A DNA stretch of 64,000 bases, taken from Atriophallophorus winterbourni (Eukaryota; Platyhelminthes; Trematoda; Plagiorchiida; Microphallidae). This document shows, in pieces, positions 10,364 through 20,320 of this stretch. The notes beneath the pieces are model-generated. The model was not told the origin of the DNA, ran no database searches, and saw only the letters and a list, made by a program, of their open reading frames with translations. The translations under genes and the position numbers were made by a program. Where the stretch lies: NCBI GenBank assembly GCA_013407085.1, contig JACCGJ010011011.1, positions 1 to 64,000 on the forward strand, read 5' to 3'. Within the stretch, counting starts at the first letter, position 1, and each line of letters starts with the position of its first letter.

Positions 10364-10540
10364 GCAAAGCCGCTTTGGATCGCATGACCAGCGATATGGC
10401 CATTGAGATTAAAAGACAAAAATTAAACATTTGCATCCTCTGTCTTTGGCCGGGATTAGTGCGCACGGAAGAAGTCCTCAGCGCTCAAGAAAATTTTCCC
10501 GATGAAAAGATCCTGTTTGATGTGTCCGATCAGAATATTA
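10364..10540 (+). CDS. DHRS1: DHRS1-like short-chain dehydrogenase, exon 3
   Basis: Encodes the split Gly185 and residues 186-243, ending with one base of codon 244. The acceptor is tttgacag and the donor GTAAGT begins at 10541. It supplies Lys186, completing YGAGK, the SDR YxxxK proton-relay motif. It also carries LWPGLVRTE, the family form of the PGxVxT motif that contacts the cofactor. The sequence ends in DVSDQN, before the DHRS1 segment SPEL in exon 4. Confidence 0.92.
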
Positions 10541-10779
10541 GTAAGTTTCCTTTTATCTGGATAACAGGTTTATCGCATGCACCTTCTAGAAAATAGTTGT
10601 TTAACTCTTTCTACTGCGTAAATGTCGTGTGAAAATGACTGATTGTCAAGTTTCTTAACCGTACAACGTACATACTGGGAGTCTGCATCGTTGAGGCACA
10701 CATACATCCGTGCCGTGTTTGCAGGTGTTTTCACGATCGGTTTCGTTCTGTTCGTATTTATCATGTGGTGAGAGCACTT

Positions 10780-11130
10780 CAATGTTAGCGTTTTGTTTAC
10801 CGTTTCTCTATTGCTTTGAACCATGCGAATCCCGATCGTATTATCCCTTTCTGATCAGTACAAGCAGCAAAAAACCGGTCGTGCAGTGTGTGTGTATTTG
10901 TGCTGCAAACCCGTGCAAATACTGTTCCACCCCATGGGTTTCACCCATTTACTTGTGTGTGGGCAAATGTGTTAAACAGGTTGGTCTTGCCAGCCTTATT
11001 CAACAATCGATTACAAGCTCACACCTTTTTTTAAACCATTTCTTCATTGTTTCAAGGCATATGGATGCTGATGGTATTGTCCGTGCCGTGCGTGTAAACG
11101 GCACAAAAAGGGTGATCATGATCATGGACA
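10780..11130 (+). repeat. two degenerate tandem hammerhead-type units (about 240-bp period)
   Basis: The first copy (10780-10920) keeps gttttgtttacc, CTGATCAG and AAACCGGTCGTG. G8 of the core has become C and stem II is damaged. A second, more decayed copy begins about 240 bp later (11020-11125; tttcttcattgtttcaagg then gtgtaaacggcac). Spacing and order match the array at 60965-62002. Neither copy has an intact catalytic core. Confidence 0.5.
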
Positions 11131-11619
11131 GCATTACACTGTTAGCGAATACCAAGTGTTCAACTGCAACCGAATCATGACATAGTAAAAATCTAAAAAG
11201 GATGGGACGGGTGGGGCCCAATAAGCTACTGAAACTGTAGATAGTTAGGCACAGACACGGGGATGAAGCGCCTACACCCCGAATTAAACATGCATTCAAG
11301 CAAGTGTTGTGAGCAAGCAGAGCGACATCTGCATGATAGCTTCTTTGCGGTTTCTAATGTCACGCCCCATACCAAGCTTTACTCGCCAATTCACGTAGCC
11401 GCGTATAAGATTAATCAAACACTACAAGAAGATGTCTACAACAAGACCGCCACTGAACATGATTTTGGGCCATATCACTGAGGGTAAGCAGCCATTGCGA
11501 ATTCTGATCTCTTGGGACCCAACTGCAGATAGTTTATCTGTTTGAGCCGGGTCAGAGTGTGGCCAGCCTTACAATCACCGCATTCCGAGTTATGAGTGGC
11601 AAACATAACTGCGTTAGGA
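11131..11619. other. DHRS1 intron 3, anonymous segment
   Basis: No recognised coding or repeat feature. The 72-codon frame 11263-11481 has no familiar motif. Confidence 0.4.
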
Positions 11620-12900
11620 AAACGATCATGTCCCATTCGCAATACGTGACCTAACCAGCGGTCTTTGCACGTTAACTTGTTTTTCGATATCTACGTGGCT
11701 ACCAAATATTTTATTACGGATAGTTGTGTTTCGTATCCGACGGTGGAATACCTGCAGTCTTTTTTCAGAGTCCAGCTTTCCGATCCGTACGGTAAAACCG
11801 CACGAACTGTAACCTAGTAGACTCTGTTCTTGAACGTTGGGGACATGCCTCTTTGACGCCATTGATTACCCAAGTTAAGAAAAGTTACCGTAGCTCTGAC
11901 AGTGCGGGCTGAAATCTCCTTATTTAAACACGTTACTAGTAATGCAACTATCCATATGGGTAAAACAGTCTACAGTTGCAAGTTACTTATTATTGAGGCT
12001 CAGCGCAGTTTCCGTCGGGTCAAAATCTTGTAACTGAACATTGCAACTGTAAGGTACAAACCAAATACCGAATGATGATATGATACCACTTAGTCGGTCA
12101 AAAGTAGCCTGAGTATCCGTATAGGAATCAAATGCTGAACTGCATCATCGGCATAATCTAAATCAAAGTCGTTTATTATTGCAGCCTATATGAGTACCCG
12201 GCGTCAGTATACCTGCACTACATGCATCCATTATAGCGTCAATTACAAAACTGCCCAAAAACGAAGTAATTGGCTATTGTACACCCTAACACGCCCCAAA
12301 CTATCGGAACGAAGCACCCGAAATATGTTAACGTACTTTTGCGGGACACCATTGAGTAATAATATTTTAAATAATGCCTTCCCGTCGACCGAATCAAAAG
12401 CACCATTACAATCAAGAAAAATCGCTGCAGTGGGTTGCCTATAAGCGTGACGATTTTCTAAGGTTTGCCGAATTGTGAATGTGTAAACCACACACCCTCT
12501 ACCGAGACGAAATCCTGTTCATGAATCTGTGATTCCCTGTGTAATGTGAGGCACCAGAGGCATATTGAAGGAGGATGGCGGGTAAGGACTGGTGTAAGGC
12601 TTACTCCCCTGTGTTGATGGCATGAAGTACGCACACCATTTTTGAAAAAATGGGACGATTATAGGTTTTCATTAACACGGGGGCATAGTTTCCGTTTCCC
12701 CTACCTGTCGGGAAGTCAAATTATGTGCTTAATAAGATATCGCAACTCTCCTTGAACATAACCGGGGCCACTTCATCAGGACTAGCTGCCTTGAATATTT
12801 TCAGCGACTTTATGCCGAAATCGATTCATGTTGTACGGAAACCTTGACCTTTTACGGTCTACAGGATCGAGTGCGTGGCTATCGAGTAGTATCATCTAGT
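11620..12900 (-). pseudogene. RTE-like LINE relic (RT to C-terminus)
   Basis: Reading the - strand from 12900 downward, broken frames give SPDEVAPVMFKE (RT entry motif), VPFFKK, GFRLGRGCVVYTFTIRQTLENRH and FLDCNGAFDSVDGKALF (palm motif A). Below these come DLDYADD (near 12150, intact catalytic box) and finally VFHRRIRNTTIRNKIFGS and IEKQVNVQRPLVRSRIANG (11626-11862), the post-RT region. The order is that of a single RTE element. Several stops and frameshifts make it a relic. It lies antisense inside DHRS1 intron 3. Confidence 0.8.
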
Positions 12901-13269
12901 TTGATAGATGTATGTCTAGAAAATGTACGTGGCATTCAAAAAGTGCAAAATGTATCCCGGATTGCGAGACTATAATAGTTAACTAGCTTGGCTTCGTGCG
13001 ACTCAGTAAACAAGCGTAACTCATCAACATATTTCAAATCAAAGAGGCTAGCGTTATTTGAAAGCCTTAATTTTGGAGTGTTTTCGTTGCACAATACCGT
13101 AACGGCAACAAATACAAAAAGAAAACACTAGAAGTCGTATTCGCTAATCGTTAGAAATGTTGTTCGAAACCTAATATTGTGATCATACAATACAAAACCC
13201 TGCTTCTTTAGAAAATAAACCGTTAAATAAGCATGATAACACTGTGATGTCCGAGTTCATTCAAATATT
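12901..13269. other. anonymous intron sequence
   Basis: No recognised feature. Confidence 0.4.
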
Positions 13270-13510
13270 ATTTATTTCATGAAGCTGCAATCGTGCAGCA
13301 TTTATGTACTGTGCGGCTAACATCCTGCTAATTTGTTTGCCCAACGGCAGTGAGCTGCATGCTGAAACACGCTGAAGTCTCACTACCATTTCCATTTCCC
13401 CTCTCATATCTGTCTAGGCCTGTGCAACCCGACAGTATCTTAGCCCACTTGCAGTCTCTGACTGTGCGGCACTTTGCCTGGATCAGGCTTGTGCTTTCAT
13501 ACCATACCAT
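13270..13510 (+). repeat. R1 SINE-like repeat, full-length type copy with tail
   Basis: About 240 bp from gcaatcgtgcagcatttatg to a tail of two or three CATAC/CATACC units. This is the best copy for defining the family ends. It is parallel to 8343-8572. Confidence 0.7.
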
Positions 13511-14479
13511 TCACGAAGCCACGAAATGAGCCGTTACAAGTTGCCCCGATCTGCTTGCTTGTTCCAATCCACCGGAATATGCTAATCAGTTTCGGTCGGT
13601 CGATTTCACGTTTTGAGCGCAGCTGTACTTAGCGGTCGGAGCGCGATTTGATCCGCTTATTTTGTGGCCTCACGACAGCCGAGGTCATCCGCAGAACATC
13701 ATTATTTTTGCCGTTTTATCTAGTGCAAATAAGGCGGTCTCTTCGACTTGATGCGTTTCTACTGGTTGCGAACACACAATTCGGTTGGAAACTTCAGGCA
13801 ATGCGTATATACCGCGAATACGTAAGGTTTTCATGTGGCATGGCATTGCCATCGCGCTGAGACTGGACCTTAACGTGATGTGATGGTTTGTGTATTTCCA
13901 TGTCACTTTGAGCTATACTGGGTGGTGTTCTTTCTACGCCAACACAGCTACTTCTACCAGGAAGGTTAATGGATAGATGTCAACCCACTACCTTGTGGTT
14001 CAGGGGTTTAGCCGAAGGCTCCTGGTGGGGTCCCTTTAGTCAATCTTCTATTTCGGTCTGGGCAACCAGGCTGTATCTCGCCTGCAACAGTTATTGAAGT
14101 GAAGCAAGTCCAAATATCGCTGCTTCGAATACGTCGCCTTCTTCTAATACAACCAGAGCGATCTTCCGCCAGCATGTAGCCTTCAACTTACCGGCGTTTA
14201 ATGTGTGAACTTTGAAACCAATGCTGCATATGACTGGCAGGGCCAACTAGTTTAATCACATGTTCCCACGCATAGTTGATGCGTGATGGTCTTGACACAC
14301 GAAACGCAGCCTCTACCCATCCACCAACATCTATCAAAACCAACCTTTTCCTAACGCACACTTTAAGTTGGGTCATGTTCTCTGTGAAGTGGTGATAACA
14401 TTGGATATCGCCCGTGATATGTTGCCTTTGCTTCAGATATCTTCGTTATTGAGAAGCGACCGCTCCATGCACCTTTAAG
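13511..14479. other. intron sequence, unclassified
   Basis: Contains ggttcaggggtttagccgaaggc-like text near 14000 that looks like LINE 3'-UTR material, but I cannot tie it to a family. No gene. Confidence 0.35.
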
Positions 14480-14940
14480 TTGCCTTTATCTGTCAAGTGT
14501 TTTGGTGCTCATTTCTACCCCACCTACACACCACAACACTTGGTCTTGAGTGTCATATCTAACATTGGCTTCCAGTTGTTGGCCTCCTTCGGTCGATGTC
14601 GACCATAGATGTACATCACAATCGCATGAATCGAATGAGTAAACAGTCCGATTCGGGAGGAACAATCTCTCCCACAGCGCTTGCAACGTTAGGCTGAACT
14701 CCGTTGTAGAGCGTCAGTTGCACGCCTGGGGCGTGATCTGCGTTCAGCAGCCACGAGCTGTATCCTCCCCAGCTTCCAGACGACGCTTTACACAATGCAT
14801 CCAATGTGAGCGGTCAAGAGCAAGTTCTTGCCAACTCGCAGGGTCAATGCCAAGAGCTGTCATATTTCTTTTGCAAACGTCTTTGTACCGTAAGTGCGGT
14901 CTGCCCAATGGTCGAGTTCCTTATATCAACTCAACATAGA
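14480..14940 (-). pseudogene. RTE-like LINE 3' end (GRPHLRYKDVCKR ... LALDRSHW)
   Basis: On the - strand the frames read GRPHLRYKDVCKRNMTALGI, ASWQELALDRSHWMHCVKRR and then short open text. This is the C-terminal tail common to many RTE-type ORFs (GRPxLRxKDVCKRDxKxLGI ... LAxDRxxW). Two further copies of the same tail lie at 28530-28818 (-) and 36790-37190 (+). It ends about 70 bp before DHRS1 exon 4. Confidence 0.75.
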
Positions 14941-15009
14941 GTAGATTATTCGAAATAGGCTTCCAGTTACAACATAGTTTCCCCTTTGTTTTGTCTTCAC
15001 TCGTTTCAG

Positions 15010-15284
15010 CCGTATCACCTGAGCTCGTGGGACTGGTGGCCGCCGCATTGACCGCAGAGCCAGCCGATAAACTACTCAAACGCTCAGGCCAGATTGTCTT
15101 GGATAGCGATGTCGCTCACGAATATGACATCCGAGAACCCAATGGCGACGTTCCACCTGACTACCGCTCGCTTCGGATGCTATTGAAATTCGGCGGTTTC
15201 ACCACATTGCACCGCTTCGTACCAAGTTTCGTGCGTCTACCCTATAGCCTTTACATGGTGATGGTTTCATGGTTTGCGTCGTAA
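15010..15284 (+). CDS. DHRS1: DHRS1-like short-chain dehydrogenase, exon 4 (last)
   Basis: Begins after the acceptor tcgtttcag, finishes codon 244 (split) and runs 90 codons to TAA at 15282-15284. It reads SPELVGLVAAALTAEPADK, where human DHRS1 has an ELSGKCVVALATDP-type segment. It then reads LKRSGQIVLDSDVAHEYDI (the SGKVLxxCDLARRYG region) and FVPSFVRLPYSLY, matching the family C-terminus SFLRVPxW. The C-terminal tail is hydrophobic, consistent with membrane association reported for DHRS1 (my inference for this protein). No AATAAA signal is evident close by. Confidence 0.9.
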
Positions 15285-17289
15285 TAATCGTCACATGTGC
15301 GACAGGAAGTTTACCGCAACATTTTCGCCAGTTTCTTTATTGACCTTTTCTTTAACTACCAGTGTGCTTACTTTGCGTGTGGACTGGTGTATTTCACTTT
15401 GTTTACCATAAAAATTTGATATCTACAGTTGGCTGTTTTTCACCAGTTTGGGACGAACTTTGGGCCATCGATTGTATGGATGGATTCGGGAATCGAGGTC
15501 TTTATGGTCTCTTACCCATCTGCATAATGAACTACGCGTGCGTCTTCATGGGTCCTGAACTCAGAGTTTCTACAAATTATCCCTTGATTATCATCTTCCT
15601 TTCAAACACATTGTATGGAAATAGTTAAAATGTCATTTTTCACTTCTTTATTTGGTTAATTCCTGGACCCACCCGACTATCACCGCCGTTCTTGTGACGA
15701 TTCAATGTCTGTGTTCCAAACACCACATGCAGGCACTCTTACTCGCTCCGGATCACAAAGTTTGAAAGTGCTTTCGCCTGAAGATCTTTTTGTATTTCAA
15801 ATAGTCAGGCAAAATTTCAGAAAACAATGCTGTGTAAAAATGATATGCTGTTGTTCCAGCTAGCAACCAAAACTGCTTCTGCAAGGTTCTGAATTTGGGC
15901 AAAAATAATGGATAGATCGCATGATATGTCCTTGACTTGACCTTAGGTATTTGGTCAATGTGCTATACATGTGATGCTGAATAATTGAATCGGTTTTTAT
16001 ATCCCCACCTATGTCACTACTTGTACCCTCAGTACTAAAATCGATTGTATTTTGTCGCTGATTCACGTTTATGTAGGATTTATGGTTAATAGACAACTAG
16101 CGTAACAATATCATATGTGCAATTCCGATTTTTCCGCATTGCAAAATTACGAGCTAACTAAAGTTAGACATGAATGCGACTGTTAAATGTGGTTTGTAAA
16201 ACGAACCACGGTGTACAAGTACAGAATGACAAAGTGATTCTTGGCCAAGCGCTCGAGACGAGTATAGTGTTGCAGTGTGAGCCGCACTATACTTTACCAG
16301 CTAACTAATATTATGGCCAGATGTGACTGCCCAAGTGATAACCGTAGAATGTAAAGCTGAACTCTTGCATAAACTTTACATTGTAAGACATAGTTGTTCT
16401 CCGAGTACCGATCATCCCGGCCACCGATCAATGAACACATCCAATTGGATGCAATCTACGGACCAATGAGTACACTCCAACAAAGTGCACAATCAAGAAG
16501 ATCAGCCAATCACACTAGATGAGATCGCAGAGAAGCGAATAAATTCGAATATCGCCCGTCGCCCAATCACTTCGAAAGAAGTTCGGCTGATGATGTCATC
16601 TAGTTTGGTGATGAAACGTCCGCAATCAACCATATCAGCTCGGAGAACAACTATGTCTAACAATCCTGTACCTGAGCTACGTGTTTTCAAAACTTTACAT
16701 TGTTCTGTGCACACAAAATTTCCGCGAGAAGGAATGTTTAAAGAAAATAACCATAAGTGCCATTCGTCGGCAGGTGTATTAAATTTTTATTGAAAAGCGT
16801 TTTACTGGGTAGTAACAATTTCTGCTGATCGAGATTTCCAGCAAAAACGAACTGAGTAGTAATTCCGACGGAAATCGATGCCGCAATATGGTATCTCAAA
16901 CGTATTTGGAGAATGAAACCAAGTTTGATTGCCTCAAAGTGTGCGACCCTGCTTTCATTATTCTCTGGGACAGATGTTGATCCACTCGAGTTCGCCTACA
17001 CAAGGGACTTAAACTGTCACTGATCATAAGCATGTTACCGAATCCACGCATTGTTTAAGTTAGTTCATAATGAATGCTTCCTGGCAGCGAGCAAAGGCAG
17101 ACGTAGTACGCCTGTGTATTCAAAAGCTGGTTGAAGTAAGTGGTGCCGGCTGAAATCGGAATTCGCAATTTTTATAGAAGGAATTTAAAACAATAAGATG
17201 GTGATAAGTTCGGAAATGGTTTATCTGTTTTAAACGAGTGAATCTCCAAGGGCGCCATGTTGGTTCTATGTACCAACTATATTTCGGAG
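15285..17289. other. intergenic region, no supported gene
   Basis: About 2 kb with no recognisable domain or repeat. A 102-codon frame (16485-16793, +) and its antisense shadow lack motifs and are not called. Confidence 0.5.
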
Positions 17290-17400
17290 TTGCATTCAAG
17301 TAACCTTTGTTTACCACTATTTCAAGTCTCACTGTCCGTTATCTTCCACCTGGAGACGACAAACACCCATAAACCGGTTTTTGTGTCTAATAGCGAAATG
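17290..17400 (+). repeat. degenerate hammerhead-type unit
   Basis: Keeps catrtttacc-type text, tcaagtctcactgt, a mutated core (CTGGAGACG) and ATAAACCGG. It aligns by eye with the 240-bp units at 60965 and 10780. The catalytic core is lost. Confidence 0.4.
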
Positions 17401-17609
17401 TATGATCACCATGTTGCTTAAGAACTTTGCGCACACCGCATCGCGCACGCCCATAGGATGGGGTTTTCTTGACATGATTTCCTTGCAAGAAGGTTTTCAG
17501 GGATGCTGACATGCTAGAATGACCGCTGTTTCCACGAAATACCCTCCAATCTTACCATAAATAAAACGTCCCTTTCGTAGTTTAAGTAGACACAACACTT
17601 ATTATGCAT

Positions 17610-18300
17610 TGCAATGACACTGGCAGCACGTATAATAAGTAAAAAAGCAGAAATCCCGCGAGACACTTTTGCGAATAGACAGATACACGAACTAGAACAA
17701 TGGTCCAACCTCAGACCTACAGCAGTTACACGTTTGGCTCGCCACCCAAGATCCCCACATTTCGGTGAACCACGTCTACTGAAAATTAACACTAAACATT
17801 GAGAAGGATATGGAAACATTTATTTCAAATTCTTACTTGCTACGTGAGTTTCCGAGTGCAATACTTGAATCTACGCCGATAGACCCTGATGGAAAAGAAA
17901 AGGGCGTCTCAATTTTCATAAGAGCAACGAGCCCAGTCTAATCCTTCTAGGTGTTCCAGAGTCTGCTAATACTATGGAGGCTTTTAAATAATAACAACAT
18001 GACTATAAACAGTGCCTTTACATCACAGAAACGATAGCCGTTCAAGAGTGTCGTTGCGAGTACCTTCAGGATACCCCAGTCATCCAATTACAAAGGTGAC
18101 GGACTAAATCCTTTGAAACTCACTTTCCTAAAAGGTGCTATGATGGACTTCGTCAGACATACTTGGCGACTACGCAGGAAAAATATTCCCAGTGACTTAA
18201 GAATAGGCACATTAAAGGCAGCCTCAGAAACACAAGCTGGCTTGAAGTATTGATGTGCAAACACTCTGAAAACTCAAACTCGGAAGACGGTTTTAAATAC
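17610..18300 (+). pseudogene. CR1 ORF1 relic
   Basis: Broken frames read RLARHPRSPHFGEPRLLKI, then LILLGVPESANTMEAFK and NYKGDGLNPLKLTFLKGAM followed by RKNIPSDLRIG. These are the two RRM-like halves of the ORF1 protein seen intact just downstream (RLTRHSTSPHSDQPRLLRV; MVLLGVPENTTEAS; NYKGDGPKPLRITFL). It has frameshifts and stops. It is a separate, older copy in the same orientation as the intact element. Confidence 0.75.
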
Positions 18301-18868
18301 CACAAAGTTCCGGGGGTCAGACCGATAGACACCATCCATACATCATCATTACATACTAAAACCAGTATAGATAGTGCATACACTAATGCACCAAATGTGG
18401 AACCAAATACTGTGTTGGACCCAGTTTACTGAAATCTCTTAGGGATTCCTTCTTACAACACACGCACACCTGGAAAACAAATTACCGTAACATATATTTT
18501 CGACCGAAATTTCCTCTCTTCATCTCACAATTAAAATTACTTTTGCTCCTCCTTTGAAGTACATGGACGCAAACAGTAAAGTACGATTTGTTTAACTTTT
18601 ATACGAATATACTATGGAATTGTACGGCTATTTGCTTCTTTCACCATTAATCTTGAAGTAATCGATACATCATTCATGCACCTTGCTATACAAATCCTTT
18701 ATGATGTCTTATTTTTATTTCAATCTTATTAAAATTACTTGTGCATGATGGATACCATTCTCTTCTGCATACACGCGATCCAACACGCAGACGAAAAAAT
18801 CGATCGATCAATGTGTACATACGAGTGTTGTTCCCCCGACAGCGAAAACAAGCCACCTTGACCTCTGA

Positions 18869-20320
18869 GCCAAGTGCCTGGACCCGGTAAGCGGTGATAG
18901 TGCTTTGGTAAAATGTACTTTTTGTAACTTACATGTGCACGTGGCCTGTGATAAGACTTTAACTGATGAATGTGTGCGCATCGTGAATGATGAAAATCTC
19001 CCGTCCGTTTGCTATTTCTGTAACGCCTGTAGGGATTCAATCGTGAATGGTGATCGCAAGCGTACAAAATCTTCCGCTGGAAACGAGGCTAACACAATTG
19101 AGAATAGATTGTCGATAATGGAAAAGGAACTAGATAGTTTGAAGATTACCCTACAACCAATAATCGCATCTAAATCTTTTGAATTGAATACTCGATTACG
19201 CTCGACCTCACCACCGCAGTCTGCTTCTAAAAAGGTTAAATTACGCGACACTGAAGTGATACTTAAAAAGGCCTTGAAGCAGAAACCGTCTACGTCGAAC
19301 GCTCCTTTGGCCAAAGCTGCCACGAAAAATACTTCGCTTAATGTTATCTGCACCGATTCGGCACCAACTGAAACGCCCCCGGTGGTACAAAAATCATACA
19401 GAGAAATGCTTTTGCGGTCGACCTCCGCTGCACAATCTGAGCCTGGTACACTAAACCTAAATCAAAAAGCCTCACATTCTATGAAGAATGACCGGACACG
19501 CGACAAGCATTCTCATTCGTTAAGCGTAATATGTACGAATGTTAAAGAGTCCGGCGAGAGCTTGTTAGATAGAAAACACAAACACGACCTCGATATATGG
19601 TCTCAAATTTGTCAACAATTGCAAATTGAGCATGTTACTCCTGACAAATTGATTCGTCTAACTCGCCATTCCACCTCACCTCATAGTGATCAACCTCGGT
19701 TACTAAGAGTTACACTGAAGTGCGAGGCTGATATCGAAAACATACTGCTAAATTCGTACCGACTAAAGACGGATCCGACTTCAAATTGCCGGATATATCC
19801 TGATGTGCCATGGTGGGAACGGAAGGGTGCCTCAAACACTAAGGAAAAAACGGTATCGCGGAGTATGGTTCTACTTGGGGTACCAGAAAATACCACTGAA
19901 GCATCGGGACAGGAAACAGCAGATCATGACTTCAAGCAGTGGCGTTACATTGCGTCTTTGCTTAATATTTCTAACGTTGTGATCACTGACACTTTCCGGG
20001 TGCCTTTTTCAATAAACTATAAAGGAGACGGACCGAAACCTCTCAGGATTACCTTTTTAACTAGCGACATGGCTGAATTTGTCAAGTCCGAATGGAAAAA
20101 AGCAAAACGTGCTTTACCGAAAGACATTAGACTTTGTCCACCGAGACCAAGTACCATGAGTGAGACACACTCGCGGCTGGGGGCGGTAGACGGCAGCGTT
20201 CCCACCGAAACGGAAGCAATCAATACATCAAAAAACGTAGTGGGTCCGGCTCAAACCGAGTCGGACCGAGTACATCATACACGGAACAAAATGTTGATTC
20301 AAACTGTTGGAGCGCAATAA
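18869..20320 (+). CDS. CR1 ORF1: PHD-like finger plus two RRM-like domains (nucleic-acid chaperone)
   Basis: Open from 18869 to TAA 20318-20320, about 480 codons. N-terminal cysteine/histidine cluster: C at 18875, CTFC, HVHVAC, then CYFCNAC, a PHD-like finger lacking its first cysteine pair. A short coiled-coil-like stretch follows (IENRLSIMEKELDSLKI). Then come two RRM-like units, LSVICTNVKES ... QPRLLRVTL and SMVLLGVPEN ... PKPLRITFL. Such ORF1 proteins bind element RNA in the RNP. The first in-frame ATG is at 19118, inside the protein, and the frame is closed upstream by TGA at 18866. The true start is therefore uncertain: lost to a mutation, supplied by splicing, or non-ATG. The last 157 nt overlap ORF2, which is in the -1 frame. 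No stop or frameshift occurs inside the ORF. Confidence 0.85.
   Translation, partial: AKCLDPVSGDSALVKCTFCNLHVHVACDKTLTDECVRIVNDENLPSVCYFCNACRDSIVNGDRKRTKSSAGNEANTIENRLSIMEKELDSLKITLQPIIASKSFELNTRLRSTSPPQSASKKVKLRDTEVILKKALKQKPSTSNAPLAKAATKNTSLNVICTDSAPTETPPVVQKSYREMLLRSTSAAQSEPGTLNLNQKASHSMKNDRTRDKHSHSLSVICTNVKESGESLLDRKHKHDLDIWSQICQQLQIEHVTPDKLIRLTRHSTSPHSDQPRLLRVTLKCEADIENILLNSYRLKTDPTSNCRIYPDVPWWERKGASNTKEKTVSRSMVLLGVPENTTEASGQETADHDFKQWRYIASLLNISNVVITDTFRVPFSINYKGDGPKPLRITFLTSDMAEFVKSEWKKAKRALPKDIRLCPPRPSTMSETHSRLGAVDGSVPTETEAINTSKNVVGPAQTESDRVHHTRNKMLIQTVGAQ

Noticed and set aside
16485..16793. 102-codon open frame as a gene
   Set aside because: No recognisable domain, no splice context and an equally open antisense frame.
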